DNA of 64,000 nt from Microbulbifer sediminum (lineage in GTDB: Bacteria; Pseudomonadota; Gammaproteobacteria; Pseudomonadales; Cellvibrionaceae): assembly GCF_021729035.1 (NCBI RefSeq), contig NZ_JAJSAP010000003.1:434001-498000 (forward strand). The letters are read 5' to 3'. The position numbers and the translations under genes are program-made. Below, one piece after another: positions 18,929 to 26,850 of this stretch. The notes under the pieces were generated by a model. The model worked only from the letters and a program-made list of their open reading frames with translations, was not told where the DNA came from and made no database searches. The stretch's first letter is position 1. Every line of letters starts with the position of its first letter.

Positions 18929-18944
18929 TGTGATATAAATCACA
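18929..18944. promoter_or_regulatory. CRP-type palindrome
   Basis: TGTGA-N6-TCACA, both half-sites exact, in an AT-rich pocket (TGTGATATAAATCACA). CRP/Vfr regulators bind this pattern. It is about 190 bases before the start of the PAS-LuxR regulator. Confidence 0.6.
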
Positions 18945-19015
18945 CTGCTTCTGTGAAACAAGTTACGCAGTTACCTCGCGGCCAGCCCGCGATGTCCCGG
19001 TACCAGCACTTGACC

Positions 19016-19063
19016 AGTGCGCTGGCCCGGCAGTGTGCTGGCCCGGCAGTGCGCTGGCCCGGC
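19016..19063. repeat. Three tandem 16-bp repeats
   Basis: AGTGCGCTGGCCCGGC occurs three times head to tail; the middle copy has one change (C to T at position 5). It lies between the CRP-like site and the regulator start, within the probable leader. Confidence 0.9.
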
Positions 19064-19125
19064 ATGGTCGCGAACCTGGAACATCCATCGGAACCTGCGG
19101 AACACCAAGAAAAAATGAGCAGTGA

Positions 19126-19902
19126 ATGAAGCCGCATACGCAGCTATTGAAGGCCGTCTGGGAATCTTCCAGCCGGCATATCAGCGACAGGAAAGTCGAC
19201 CTCGACAGGTTTGAGCTCGATGACCTGGTTTCCTCGGTATTCAGTAATGGGCCCTTTTACTTCTACATCGTCGATTTCAAGGACTTTCATCTCGATTATG
19301 TCAGCCCGTCGATCAGTGCCATCCACGGCCTGCCTCCCGGCGAGGTGACATTCCAGGATATCCTGGACCGTGTTCACCCGGACGACATGCCATTTGTCTC
19401 GCGAGCCGAGCAGCGCGGCATCGAGATCATCTATGAGCGGATCCCGCCGGAGAAGCGCAAGAAATACAAGATGTCATATTGCTTCCGCTTCCAGACGGCG
19501 GATGGTTCCTACCAGCTATTCAATCACCAGGCCATCATGCTAACGGCCGACGAGAACAATCGCCTGAGCAAGAGCCTGAATATTCACACGAATATCAGCC
19601 ACCTGAGCAGTGAGAGTAATCGCCGGCTGTCGGTAATCGGCATGCTCGGAGAACCCTCGTTCCTGAATATTGCGGTGGACGGGGAGGCGCCCATACCGGA
19701 GGCCTCCAGGCCGCTGTTTACCGGGCGGGAAATGGAAGTGATTCGCCTGCTGTCGCAGGGCATGACCAGTCGCGACATCGCCGAGCGCCTGTTTATTGCT
19801 GTGGACACCGTCAAGAACCATCGCAAAAATATTATGAAAAAATCGTCCTGCAAAAATGTGGGACAGCTGGTGACCAGGTGTATTACGGAAGGGTTGTTGT
19901 AA
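19126..19902 (+). CDS. PAS domain LuxR-type transcriptional regulator
   Basis: Transcription factor of 258 residues. Residues about 35-150 form a PAS-like sensor fold (FYIVDFKDFHLDYVSPSI, FQDILDRVHPDDMPFV, YCFRFQTADGSYQLFNHQ). The last 65 residues are a LuxR/GerE helix-turn-helix: LFTGREMEVIRLLSQGMTSR, IAERLFIAVDTVKNHRKNI. There is no receiver domain, so it is not a classical response regulator; the PAS domain may bind a small ligand. Monocistronic. Its leader has a CRP-like site and a triple 16-bp repeat, so carbon status may control it. Confidence 0.85.
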   Translation: MKPHTQLLKAVWESSSRHISDRKVDLDRFELDDLVSSVFSNGPFYFYIVDFKDFHLDYVSPSISAIHGLPPGEVTFQDILDRVHPDDMPFVSRAEQRGIEIIYERIPPEKRKKYKMSYCFRFQTADGSYQLFNHQAIMLTADENNRLSKSLNIHTNISHLSSESNRRLSVIGMLGEPSFLNIAVDGEAPIPEASRPLFTGREMEVIRLLSQGMTSRDIAERLFIAVDTVKNHRKNIMKKSSCKNVGQLVTRCITEGLL

Positions 19903-20056
19903 CAGCGTGGGTTTGTAATTGCGTGTACCGGACGGGAGCGAGAAATAACCCCAAAGGGCTATTGAGAAAGCCGGGGCAAAAGGGAAAATGAAATCGAGCC
20001 TCTAAAGAAAGGATGCAGAGCCCGAGGTTCAGCGGTACAGGGAAGTACCGCGCTTT

Positions 20057-20638
20057 TCACACCCCGGGCGGGCCAACCGCCATCGGGGTGGCTACCGTTT
20101 GCCTCTGCTTTTCACTGTACAGGCAAGCCACCAGTTCAAGCGCAAATGCCATGGCCGTACCCGGCGCCTGGCTGGTAACCAGGTTGCGATCGCGCACTAC
20201 CTTTTCTCCCCTGGCAACAAGGGCCTGGGCCCGCAACTCTTCGCGAAAGCTTTCGTGGCAGGTCGCCTCGCGCTCCGCGAGCAGGCCGTGCCGGCCAAGT
20301 ACCACTGCCGGTGCCGCGCAAATGGCGCCCAGCCAGCCTCCATCCCGCAACTGTTTGCGGACTATTTCCATGAGCTGTCGATCCGCAGCCAGGTGCGCGG
20401 CGCCAGGCATGCCGCCGGGAAGCACGACCAGGTCCCAGCGCCGGGGCTCGCATTCAGCCAGCCGGCAATCCGCCGTGATCACAACACCGCGAGATGCGGT
20501 AATGGTTTCTGATGCCATCACGGAAGCCACCGTGACTTGTGCACCGGCGCGGCGCAGCACATCAATAATCGTGACGGCCTCAATTTCTTCCGAACCATCC
20601 GCCACTGGCAGAAGTACGCGTTTCTGCTGCTCGGTCAT
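20057..20638 (-). CDS. DJ-1/PfpI family protein (YajL-like)
   Basis: DJ-1/PfpI superfamily protein of 193 residues. The nucleophile-elbow cysteine Cys107 in GAICAAPAVVLGRHGLL and the acidic residue in GSEEIEAVT (about Glu18) match the DJ-1/YajL subgroup, known as redox-linked chaperones or deglycases (the latter activity is disputed). VVLPGGMPGA and TSQAPGTAMAFALELV are further family blocks. The ATG at 20638 follows GGAGATCGAC and starts at the usual place; an upstream ATG at 20692 would add 18 residues. It lies 88 bases after the nitrilase gene on the same strand. Confidence 0.88.
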   Translation of the reverse strand: MTEQQKRVLLPVADGSEEIEAVTIIDVLRRAGAQVTVASVMASETITASRGVVITADCRLAECEPRRWDLVVLPGGMPGAAHLAADRQLMEIVRKQLRDGGWLGAICAAPAVVLGRHGLLAEREATCHESFREELRAQALVARGEKVVRDRNLVTSQAPGTAMAFALELVACLYSEKQRQTVATPMAVGPPGV

Positions 20639-20725
20639 GTCGATCTCCGGACGGGATACAGGCACCCCATTACTGTCATAACAGCAAAACACACAAACCA
20701 GAACATTCGCCCGGCGCCGCAGGCA

Positions 20726-21574
20726 TCACAGCCGGCGCATATCGAGCAACGGCATGCGCCGGCGGACCATCTCCAGGCGCGCTGCGTGCAGGTCGGTGGC
20801 CAGTACGGTCTCCTCCTCCCCGGCCTCCGCCAACACGTCCCCCCAGGGGTCCAGGATCACCGAATGCCCCCAGGTACGGCGTTTCGGCGAATGCTGCCCA
20901 CACTGGTCAGCGGCCACGACAAAGCAGCCATTCTCGATGGCCCGGGCCCGCAGCAATGTCAGCCAGTGCGCCCTGCCGGTGACGTGGGTGAACGCGGACG
21001 GCACCAGCAGGATTTCCGCCCCGTTTGCGGCCAGCTGCCGGTAGAGCTCCGGGAAGCGCAGGTCAAAGCAGATACTGAGCCCGAGTTTGCCCCAGGGAGT
21101 TTCCACCACCTGCAGCGACTCACCGGCTTCGATACCGGAAGACTCCCGGTAACTGCGGGCCGCGTCTTCCACCTCCACGTCGAACAGGTGCACCTTGTCG
21201 TATCGGGCCTGCAACTGCCCGCTGTCGTCATAGACCAGGCATGCGGAACGCACCCGTGCGGCATCCACGGCGCTGCCATCCGGGCGCTGGGTCAGGGGCA
21301 TGGCACCCGCCACCAGCCACACTCCCAGTTCGCGCGACCACTGCTGCAACGCGGCCTGGATGGGCTGGCGGTGCGGGTCGGCCGGCCCGGTGGCGAAGGG
21401 CTCGGCGATAGCACGACTGCCGCCATCCGCCAGGTATGCAAAGTATTCCGGCAACACTACCAGTTGCGCCCCACCAGATGCCGCCTCACGGACCAGCGCA
21501 CCGGCCCGCTCCAGGTTGGCGGCAACCGATGCCCCACTGCTTGTCTGGATGGCGGCGACACGCAGGTCTTTCAT
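20726..21574 (-). CDS. Carbon-nitrogen hydrolase (nitrilase superfamily, Nit1-like)
   Basis: Nitrilase-superfamily amidase, 282 residues. The catalytic triad is visible: Glu43 in VVLPEYFAY, Lys127 in RYDKVHLFDV, Cys169 in LSICFDLRFPELYR. The KVHLFDV and CFDLRFPE wording is typical of the Nit1/deaminated-glutathione amidase and omega-amidase branch, which repairs or recycles transamination by-products in the cytosol. The start at 21574 follows GGGAGCAACC; the longer frame to 21646 is not supported by a ribosome site. Next gene downstream is the DJ-1 protein, another repair-type enzyme, which may be co-transcribed. Confidence 0.85.
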   Translation of the reverse strand: MKDLRVAAIQTSSGASVAANLERAGALVREAASGGAQLVVLPEYFAYLADGGSRAIAEPFATGPADPHRQPIQAALQQWSRELGVWLVAGAMPLTQRPDGSAVDAARVRSACLVYDDSGQLQARYDKVHLFDVEVEDAARSYRESSGIEAGESLQVVETPWGKLGLSICFDLRFPELYRQLAANGAEILLVPSAFTHVTGRAHWLTLLRARAIENGCFVVAADQCGQHSPKRRTWGHSVILDPWGDVLAEAGEEETVLATDLHAARLEMVRRRMPLLDMRRL

Positions 21575-21668
21575 GGTTGCTCCCGATCTCCGGTCTAGTG
21601 TCTTTTCCCTGCCCCGCAGCTTAGGCCCTGGTGCCGTGGATGCCAATGGCGGCCACCTGCGCAGACAT

Positions 21669-21700
21669 AAAAAAACCGGCGGGGCATGGCCGCGCCGGTT
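21669..21700 (-). terminator. Terminator after the DUF2237 gene
   Basis: AACCGGCG/CGCCGGTT stem with an 11-base loop, followed on the minus strand by seven Ts; 19 bases after the stop of the gene ending at 21719. Confidence 0.85.
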
Positions 21701-21718
21701 ATCGCAGGTTGAGCCTGA

Positions 21719-22096
21719 TCAGTTCAGGTCGGCGGCGTACTGGCGCAGTACCGTCAGGGGCACTATTTCCAGGGCTTTGATATGGGTGCGCTGCAGGTAG
21801 ACCCGTGGTGCCATGCCCTCTTTCTCAGCCTCCAGCCAACGGGCGGCGCACAGGCACCAGCGATCCCCTGGCGCCAGGCCGGGAAAGCCAAATTCCTTTT
21901 TGGGTGTAGCGAGATCGTTACCGCGACTGTGGGAGAACGCGAGGAATTCTGCCGTGACTTCCACGCACACGGTGTGCGAGCCGTGGTCCTCGGCACAGGT
22001 GTTACAGTGGCCATCGCGAAAGAAACCCGTCACCGGGTCCATACCGCAGGCCAGCAGGGGGTCGCCGAAAACGTTGACCGGTTCATCCTTTTTCAT
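21719..22096 (-). CDS. DUF2237 family protein
   Basis: Cytosolic protein of 125 residues matching DUF2237 across its length: NVFGDPLLACGMDPVTGFFRDG, CNTCAEDHGSHTVC, LATPKKEFGFPGLAPGDRWC, and CAARWLEAEKEGMAPRVYLQ. Five to six conserved cysteines suggest metal or redox chemistry; function is unknown. Its start overlaps the end of the DUF2939 gene by 14 bases, so the two are one unit. Confidence 0.88.
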   Translation of the reverse strand: MKKDEPVNVFGDPLLACGMDPVTGFFRDGHCNTCAEDHGSHTVCVEVTAEFLAFSHSRGNDLATPKKEFGFPGLAPGDRWCLCAARWLEAEKEGMAPRVYLQRTHIKALEIVPLTVLRQYAADLN

Positions 22097-22661
22097 CGCT
22101 CTTCTCCCCGTGTTGTTCGGTAGCCGGAAAACGCAGGTCTATTACCCGCCAGTGTAAGCCCTGGCGCTCCAGCACCAGCCGCAGTTCGGTTTCATCACCA
22201 GCGCCATAGTCTGCCGCAATACGGCTGACGCCGGTAAAGCCCCAGCGGCGCAGGCGCAACTCACCGCCGTCCCGCCGTGCCCCGGCAGCGGGCCTGTCCC
22301 GACCTGCCTCCGGCCGGTAGAGGTCGCGTTCAAACTGCCACAGTTCGTCGCCGCCGCGGAGCAGGGCCGCCAGCCCCTCCGCAGTCACCAGCCCCTCGAG
22401 CAATGGGCTCAGGAACAGGTTGGCGCCGGCGGCGAGGAAATCGGAGAGTTCGGGCGGTACATCCCGGTCCATGGATTCGCGCATGCGCTGTTGCATATGG
22501 GTTTTCAGGTTGGCGCGCAGGGCAGGCAGGTCGAGATACTCACCGAACTGCTCAATCTCCCTGTTATGGGCGGTCTCGGCCAACTGGTGCGCCGTATACC
22601 ATGGCATCGCCACATAGGCGGCGGCCAGCAAAGCCACTGCCGCCAGCAACCACTTTCTCAC
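22083..22661 (-). CDS. DUF2939 family protein with N-terminal membrane anchor
   Basis: 192-residue protein, GTG start behind GGAAGCCC. An N-terminal hydrophobic stretch (MRKWLLAAVALLAAAYVAMP) acts as anchor or signal, followed by YTAHQLAETAHNREIEQFGEYLDLPALRANL, which is the DUF2939 pattern of a helical segment after the membrane anchor. The C-terminal half (about 130-180) looks beta-rich. Likely periplasmic, membrane-tethered. Function unknown. It precedes and overlaps the DUF2237 gene. Confidence 0.8.
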   Translation of the reverse strand: MRKWLLAAVALLAAAYVAMPWYTAHQLAETAHNREIEQFGEYLDLPALRANLKTHMQQRMRESMDRDVPPELSDFLAAGANLFLSPLLEGLVTAEGLAALLRGGDELWQFERDLYRPEAGRDRPAAGARRDGGELRLRRWGFTGVSRIAADYGAGDETELRLVLERQGLHWRVIDLRFPATEQHGEKSDEKG

Positions 22662-22746
22662 CGGGCTTCCCCTTCCGTCTGTATTGGCGCAAATGGTAGC
22701 GAAAGCCGGCCGTCACTGCACGGCCGGCTTCCTTAGGCGGGATATA

Positions 22747-23802
22747 TCAATCCTGGAGTGCCAGCGCTATGCGCTGCTCCAGATGCGGGTGGGTACTGAG
22801 GTAGCTGGTCCAGCCGGAGCCTTCACCCTCTCCATCACAGGACTCCCCGGCCGGGCAGGGCCGGTGACTCTCATGCAGCTTGGTCAGGATGGATACGAAC
22901 GCGTCCGGGTCCATGCCCCGCTCGTGGAGTAACGCCAGGGCGTATTCATCCGATTCCAGCTCGAACTGGCGCGAGTAAGACAGGCGGGCGAATACCACCG
23001 GCGCGGTCAGGATCAGGTCACCCAGCGCACTCACCTCACCGGTGAACAGGGCGATGGTCAGTGAAATAGCCGAGCCCTGGATCACCTGGCGCAATGAGTG
23101 GCGACGCAGGACGTGGGCCAGCTCGTGACCGAAAATCGCGGCGATTTCATCCTCGCTCTCGGCCAGCGCCACCAGCTCATCGGTAAAGACGATTGTGCCA
23201 TCCGGCAGGGCAAACGCATTGGCACCGGTAGTGGAACCGCCCTTGAAGAAATGCAATTTTTCCAGCGGGTAGGCCGGGGCCATCTCGCCAACCACGGCAC
23301 GGACCTCCCGGCGCCGGGCCTCGGTCAATTCAGAAGGCTCCAGGTAATGCTCGCTCATCAACTCGAGCGTTTCCTCCGCCGCCTCGTCCAGCAGGCCCGC
23401 CGGCAGCCGCTCTGCGACCACCCGGCTGGCCGTGGGGACCCCCCAGGCGAAGTACCCCCAGACCAGCGCCACCACCACCAGGGTCGCCAATGCGACCATC
23501 AGCAGGTTCTGCTCGATCCGGTGGATAAAGCGGTACACAAGGCTGGCCTTGCGGCGGTCCAGGGACTCGAGTTTCTCCACCAGGTCGTGCGCCCGCGTTT
23601 CGAACTGCCCGGCCAGCTGCGGGAAAGAGATGTATCGCGGCGTGCGGCCCAGGCGCGGGGAAAACGCCAGGTTCCCGGGCCTGGCCGCGCACAGCTCCTG
23701 CCCCTCCACGTACAGCCGCACCAGCTCGCCCCGGACTTCGAGGCTCGCCGGTGTCTCGGTGCTGGTGGCGCCATCCTGCCAGCGCCCCGGGATTGTCAGC
23801 AT
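22747..23802 (-). CDS. M48 family zinc metallopeptidase, membrane-bound
   Basis: Peptidase M48 family protein of about 351 residues. N-terminal 100 residues are a beta-rich region of unknown role, then one transmembrane segment (about 99-120), then the protease domain with the zinc motif FGHELAHVLRRHS and the third ligand Glu in FELESDEYAL. A Cys-containing loop (CPAGESC) lies near the end, followed by STHPHLEQRI. M48 proteases act in membrane-protein and envelope quality control. The ATG at 23802 is used; a TTG at 23811 that overlaps the upstream stop (TTGA) is the alternative. The gene is directly downstream of a YjgN-type membrane protein, a pairing common in proteobacteria. Confidence 0.88.
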   Translation of the reverse strand: MLTIPGRWQDGATSTETPASLEVRGELVRLYVEGQELCAARPGNLAFSPRLGRTPRYISFPQLAGQFETRAHDLVEKLESLDRRKASLVYRFIHRIEQNLLMVALATLVVVALVWGYFAWGVPTASRVVAERLPAGLLDEAAEETLELMSEHYLEPSELTEARRREVRAVVGEMAPAYPLEKLHFFKGGSTTGANAFALPDGTIVFTDELVALAESEDEIAAIFGHELAHVLRRHSLRQVIQGSAISLTIALFTGEVSALGDLILTAPVVFARLSYSRQFELESDEYALALLHERGMDPDAFVSILTKLHESHRPCPAGESCDGEGEGSGWTSYLSTHPHLEQRIALALQD

Positions 23803-23807
23803 TACGG

Positions 23808-25169
23808 TCAAAAGGCTACATCCATATCGAAGACATCGCCAAACTCCTCACCAAAGGCGGACTCATCCGGCTGGCTCACAGCGGCAAACTTGTCCAGGTC
23901 CCCGGCGACATCCATGCTCGTGTGCTCCGCCGCGTAGTGGGCCAGGCGTACCTTCGCCCAGGGGATAAACAGGCCCAGGGTCAGCAGCGTGAAGAGGAAG
24001 TTGGTGAACATCAGCAGGCCGTAAGAGGACAGCTGGTAATTGGCCTTGAAGTCATGGGACGACAGGGTCAGGTGATTCATCAGCAGGTTCTGCATACCGG
24101 TCATGAAATAGATCAGGCCCAGGCCATAACCCAGTAAGGCACCACCGATTCCGGCCGCGATACCCGTTGCCACATCGCCGGGCAGGACGAAATTGGCGAT
24201 CACCGGCAGCAGGACCGCACCCACCAGGCCGCCGGCGATACCGATCAGCAGGGCAATGACACAGAGCACATAATAGTCCCCCGGCCGGGCGGTGAAGTTA
24301 AAGCTCTTGTTTCCGTAGCGGTGGTTTTCCGCATAAAAACGCTGCTGCTTGTAGAGGGCGTAGGGTGATAACAGGCCCAGCGTGAGCGAGGCGAGCAACG
24401 GCCAGCCGATAAAAGTCACCAGTGCCCGCTTGTAGGACCCCACAAAACGGAAGCGGATATTCCGGTAAGTGGTGTTGCGCGCAAAGAACGCCAGGGACTT
24501 GGTGATCACCCAGGGAAATACAAAGATCAGGGCAATAGTCATGAGGAAATAGATCGGCGGGGCAAAGGTGCCCGCGATAATGAATACTGCCAGCAGGCCG
24601 AGGGCGATCAGCCGCCCGATCAGCATCCTCATCGGGTCGGCGGTAAAGACGAAAGACGCATCCTCGAGGCTGGTATTACCGTAAAAATACTGGGTATTGC
24701 GGACCTTTGCCCAGGGTGCGTAGAGCCCCAGGGTAACGACGGTAAGCAGGATATTGACGATCCAGATCTTGAAATATTCGTAGCCATTGCCGCTGAAGAC
24801 AAAGCCCACATGGCGCTTGCCGACGGTGCCGCTGTTGTTGCCCGCTGGTGCGGGTGCTTCCGGCGTCCGCTGGGCGGCGGATGACAGGCCGGCGCCCTCC
24901 GCGACTGCCGGCCCGGTATCACCGGCCAGGGCATCCGACCGCACCGGGCTGATGTCCGCGCCGATCCCCATGGACTCGAACTTGCGCTGGTAGGTAAGGG
25001 CGGTATCGCGGTCGACGTCGCGCTTCACGACTGCGCCCCCGCGAGTAAAAATTTCAGCGGCCTTTTCCCGGTCAATGCCGGCAAACCGCGCAAAGGCAGT
25101 AATTGCAGACTCCCGGCTGACCCGGCCGACAGTCTCCCCCGTCAAGACAACGTTATATTTTTGTTCCAC
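23808..25169 (-). CDS. yjgN: YjgN/DUF898 multi-pass membrane protein with extra N-terminal domain
   Basis: Inner-membrane protein of 453 residues, GTG start behind AAGGAAATAG. The DUF898 part (about 120-435) has paired repeats of hydrophobic segments with the family motif L-T-L-G-L-Y-x-P-W-A-K-V-R twice (TLGLYAPWAKVRNTQYFYGN and TLGLFIPWAKVRLAHY). In front are about 80 soluble residues with VVLTGETVGRVSRESAI and IFTRGGAVVKRDVDRDTALT, a small domain not needed for YjgN itself, then a Pro/Ala-rich linker. Function is unknown; the overlapping M48 protease gene suggests a joint envelope role. Confidence 0.85.
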   Translation of the reverse strand: MEQKYNVVLTGETVGRVSRESAITAFARFAGIDREKAAEIFTRGGAVVKRDVDRDTALTYQRKFESMGIGADISPVRSDALAGDTGPAVAEGAGLSSAAQRTPEAPAPAGNNSGTVGKRHVGFVFSGNGYEYFKIWIVNILLTVVTLGLYAPWAKVRNTQYFYGNTSLEDASFVFTADPMRMLIGRLIALGLLAVFIIAGTFAPPIYFLMTIALIFVFPWVITKSLAFFARNTTYRNIRFRFVGSYKRALVTFIGWPLLASLTLGLLSPYALYKQQRFYAENHRYGNKSFNFTARPGDYYVLCVIALLIGIAGGLVGAVLLPVIANFVLPGDVATGIAAGIGGALLGYGLGLIYFMTGMQNLLMNHLTLSSHDFKANYQLSSYGLLMFTNFLFTLLTLGLFIPWAKVRLAHYAAEHTSMDVAGDLDKFAAVSQPDESAFGEEFGDVFDMDVAF

Positions 25170-25527
25170 GACTATTTCCTTGGATGTGTTTGAGTTTTTT
25201 CTTGTTGTTATCGGGACGATTGTGTCGTTTTTTGTGACGGGATGCCATAGAGGGAGCAGGCGAATGTGTTACAGGCTATTACGCGGCTCTTCCGGTAACG
25301 GCGGGCGGGCCTGAGGGGAAGGCCGGAGCCAATAATCACGACCGCAGCCTCCGACTGCCGGGACATGGCCGGATCGCGAATAGATGACTGGCAAGAGTGC
25401 CGTGGGTGGCGGTGCCTGGCGGGTCAGTGCATACGGGCTCAGCCGGAGACTGTCCCGGGCCTTCTGGTCATTGCCACAGCATCAGTGCAACCGGCCGGGG
25501 CGGTCCCCGGCACGAACGGGCACTGGC
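25170..25527. other. Intergenic region between yjgN and the outer-membrane barrel gene
   Basis: 358 bases. The first 80 bases, AT-rich, probably hold the yjgN promoter. The rest shows no supported gene, repeat or hairpin with a T-run; small frames on the plus strand lack ribosome sites. Confidence 0.5.
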
Positions 25528-26100
25528 TTACTGTGGACCAAAAAAGCGATAACTGAAATTGAGGGTCAGTGAGCGCATGTGGCCGAGGTCAAAGCCCGCC
25601 ACCGTCCCCACATCGTTGTACATGTATTCCACCGAGGTATCGAAGTCGCGCGTCCAGCGATATCGATAACCCACCCCGGTATGCCAGTAGTCATCGCTGC
25701 CGTCTTCCTCCACCAGGATGGTGAGCCCGCGACTGTCGATAGTGTCGACATCAAACTCGCCGTAGGTCCAGCCAGCCATCCAGTACAGGCACTGCACGTC
25801 GCAATCGAAGCTGAAGTCGATCTTGAAGTTCAGGCCGTAGGTATCGGCGGAAACACCGCCGTCATCAAAATTCGAATACCGCAGTTCCGTCTGCCACACC
25901 CCCACGGTGGGAGCAATGCCGATACTGGCATAGCCGAAACCATCCTGGTCCTTGTTCACTTGCAGCTCGCCCGCACCCAGCCCGACCGTGCCCACCACCT
26001 GGTATTCACCGGCACAGATACCGGCGATGGGGTTATTCCATTCCACCGCCATGGAAGCCGTGGAAAACAGCAACGCAATTGAAAAAACAACCTTTCTCAT
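25528..26100 (-). CDS. Small outer-membrane beta-barrel protein
   Basis: 190-residue exported protein. Signal peptide MRKVVFSIALLFSTASMAV, then alternating-hydrophobicity strands, for example GYASIGIAPTVGVWQTELRY, TYGLNFKIDFSF and GVGYRYRWTRDFDTSVEYMY, and an aromatic-rich C-terminus (SLTLNFSYRFF). This is the pattern of an OmpW/opacity-like 8-stranded barrel. Two cysteines in DCDVQC could form a disulphide. Ligand or role unknown. Good ribosome site GGAAGG before the ATG; monocistronic. Confidence 0.7.
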   Translation of the reverse strand: MRKVVFSIALLFSTASMAVEWNNPIAGICAGEYQVVGTVGLGAGELQVNKDQDGFGYASIGIAPTVGVWQTELRYSNFDDGGVSADTYGLNFKIDFSFDCDVQCLYWMAGWTYGEFDVDTIDSRGLTILVEEDGSDDYWHTGVGYRYRWTRDFDTSVEYMYNDVGTVAGFDLGHMRSLTLNFSYRFFGPQ

Positions 26101-26139
26101 GACGACCTTCCTTGGTACTTACAAGCTCTCTTATCCGGT

Positions 26140-26421
26140 TCAGGGCTGCGTCTTTGGTGAAGACTGCTCGTGCGCCACATCGATGATCGCCCAGATGCCG
26201 CCACTGAATGCGGGATTACCACGCAGCTTTTCCAGGTCGCTGGGTAGTGGTGCTATGCCACCGGCGGCGCCCAGTTCCTCGAGTCGCTGCAAGATGGTCT
26301 CGGCCATTTTCTGCAGGATGTCATCGAGGGTTTCGGCGTGACAGTGGCAGTGCGGCAGGTCCGGCGCAATGGCGCCGAAGCCGGCATACTCGATATTGTG
26401 GATCACTACCGGATAGCGCAT
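26140..26421 (-). CDS. HicB-like antitoxin domain protein (orphan)
   Basis: 93-residue protein that matches the HicB fold: MRYPVVIHNIEYAGFGAIAP, DLPHCHCHAETLDDILQKM. HicB proteins normally neutralise the HicA mRNA interferase encoded next to them. No HicA-like frame (about 60 residues with a GSH motif) is visible on either side, and no C-terminal DNA-binding domain can be recognised, so it may be a degenerate antitoxin or an independent regulator. Ribosome site is weak. Confidence 0.65.
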   Translation of the reverse strand: MRYPVVIHNIEYAGFGAIAPDLPHCHCHAETLDDILQKMAETILQRLEELGAAGGIAPLPSDLEKLRGNPAFSGGIWAIIDVAHEQSSPKTQP

Positions 26422-26540
26422 CGGGCTGACTCTTTATGGCTTTAACCCACCAAGCGTAGACGCGATTGAAACTTTTGTGCTGCTTTGGCACCGGAGACAG
26501 GCCAGCAGGCCGGGTCGCCTGAGCAGTGTGATCGGGATAA

Positions 26541-26747
26541 TCAGCGGGGGATGCGACCGAGCAGGGCGCGGCGGGAGAAAATCATTTCCTTGTAGGTCTG
26601 CACCAGTGTGCAGTCGAGTTCCTCACCACCAGCGCCAGCCGCCTTCATCTGGCTGTCCAGCCAGGCGATTTCCTCTTCCAGCTGCAGGCGCAGGCGACGG
26701 ATCTCCGGTTCGGAGAGGTTGAAATAGCTGCTGCATTCCCTGGACAT
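26541..26747 (-). CDS. Small helical protein of unknown function
   Basis: 68-residue frame starting MSRECSSYFNLSEPEIRRL, predicted mostly helical and charged, ending ALLGRIPR. I do not recognise the family. A purine tract GGAG lies 14 bases before this ATG, which is far, so the start is uncertain (the frame is open to 26810). Coding character is fair and it is close to cysQ on the same strand. Confidence 0.45.
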   Translation of the reverse strand: MSRECSSYFNLSEPEIRRLRLQLEEEIAWLDSQMKAAGAGGEELDCTLVQTYKEMIFSRRALLGRIPR

Positions 26748-26850
26748 GACGACGGACTGGTCTCCATTGCGGGCGGGGCACCGCCACAGATGCTTTCGGT
26801 GCCGCACCACCTTATCGGGGACGGCACCGAAGAGCTTAGTCCAGTGTCAT

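Larger units (their letters stand above)
18810..19125. other. Upstream region of the PAS-LuxR regulator
   Basis: 316 bases without a gene. It holds an AT-rich stretch with a CRP-like palindrome (18929-18944) and a triple 16-bp repeat (19016-19063), both listed separately. Confidence 0.6.

Noticed and set aside
19016..19063. Triple repeat as a CRISPR array
   Set aside because: Units are directly adjacent with no spacers and only 16 bases long; no cas genes.
23802..23811. M48 gene starting at the TTG overlapping the yjgN stop
   Set aside because: An ATG three codons later is available; the TTG start remains possible but is the less usual choice.
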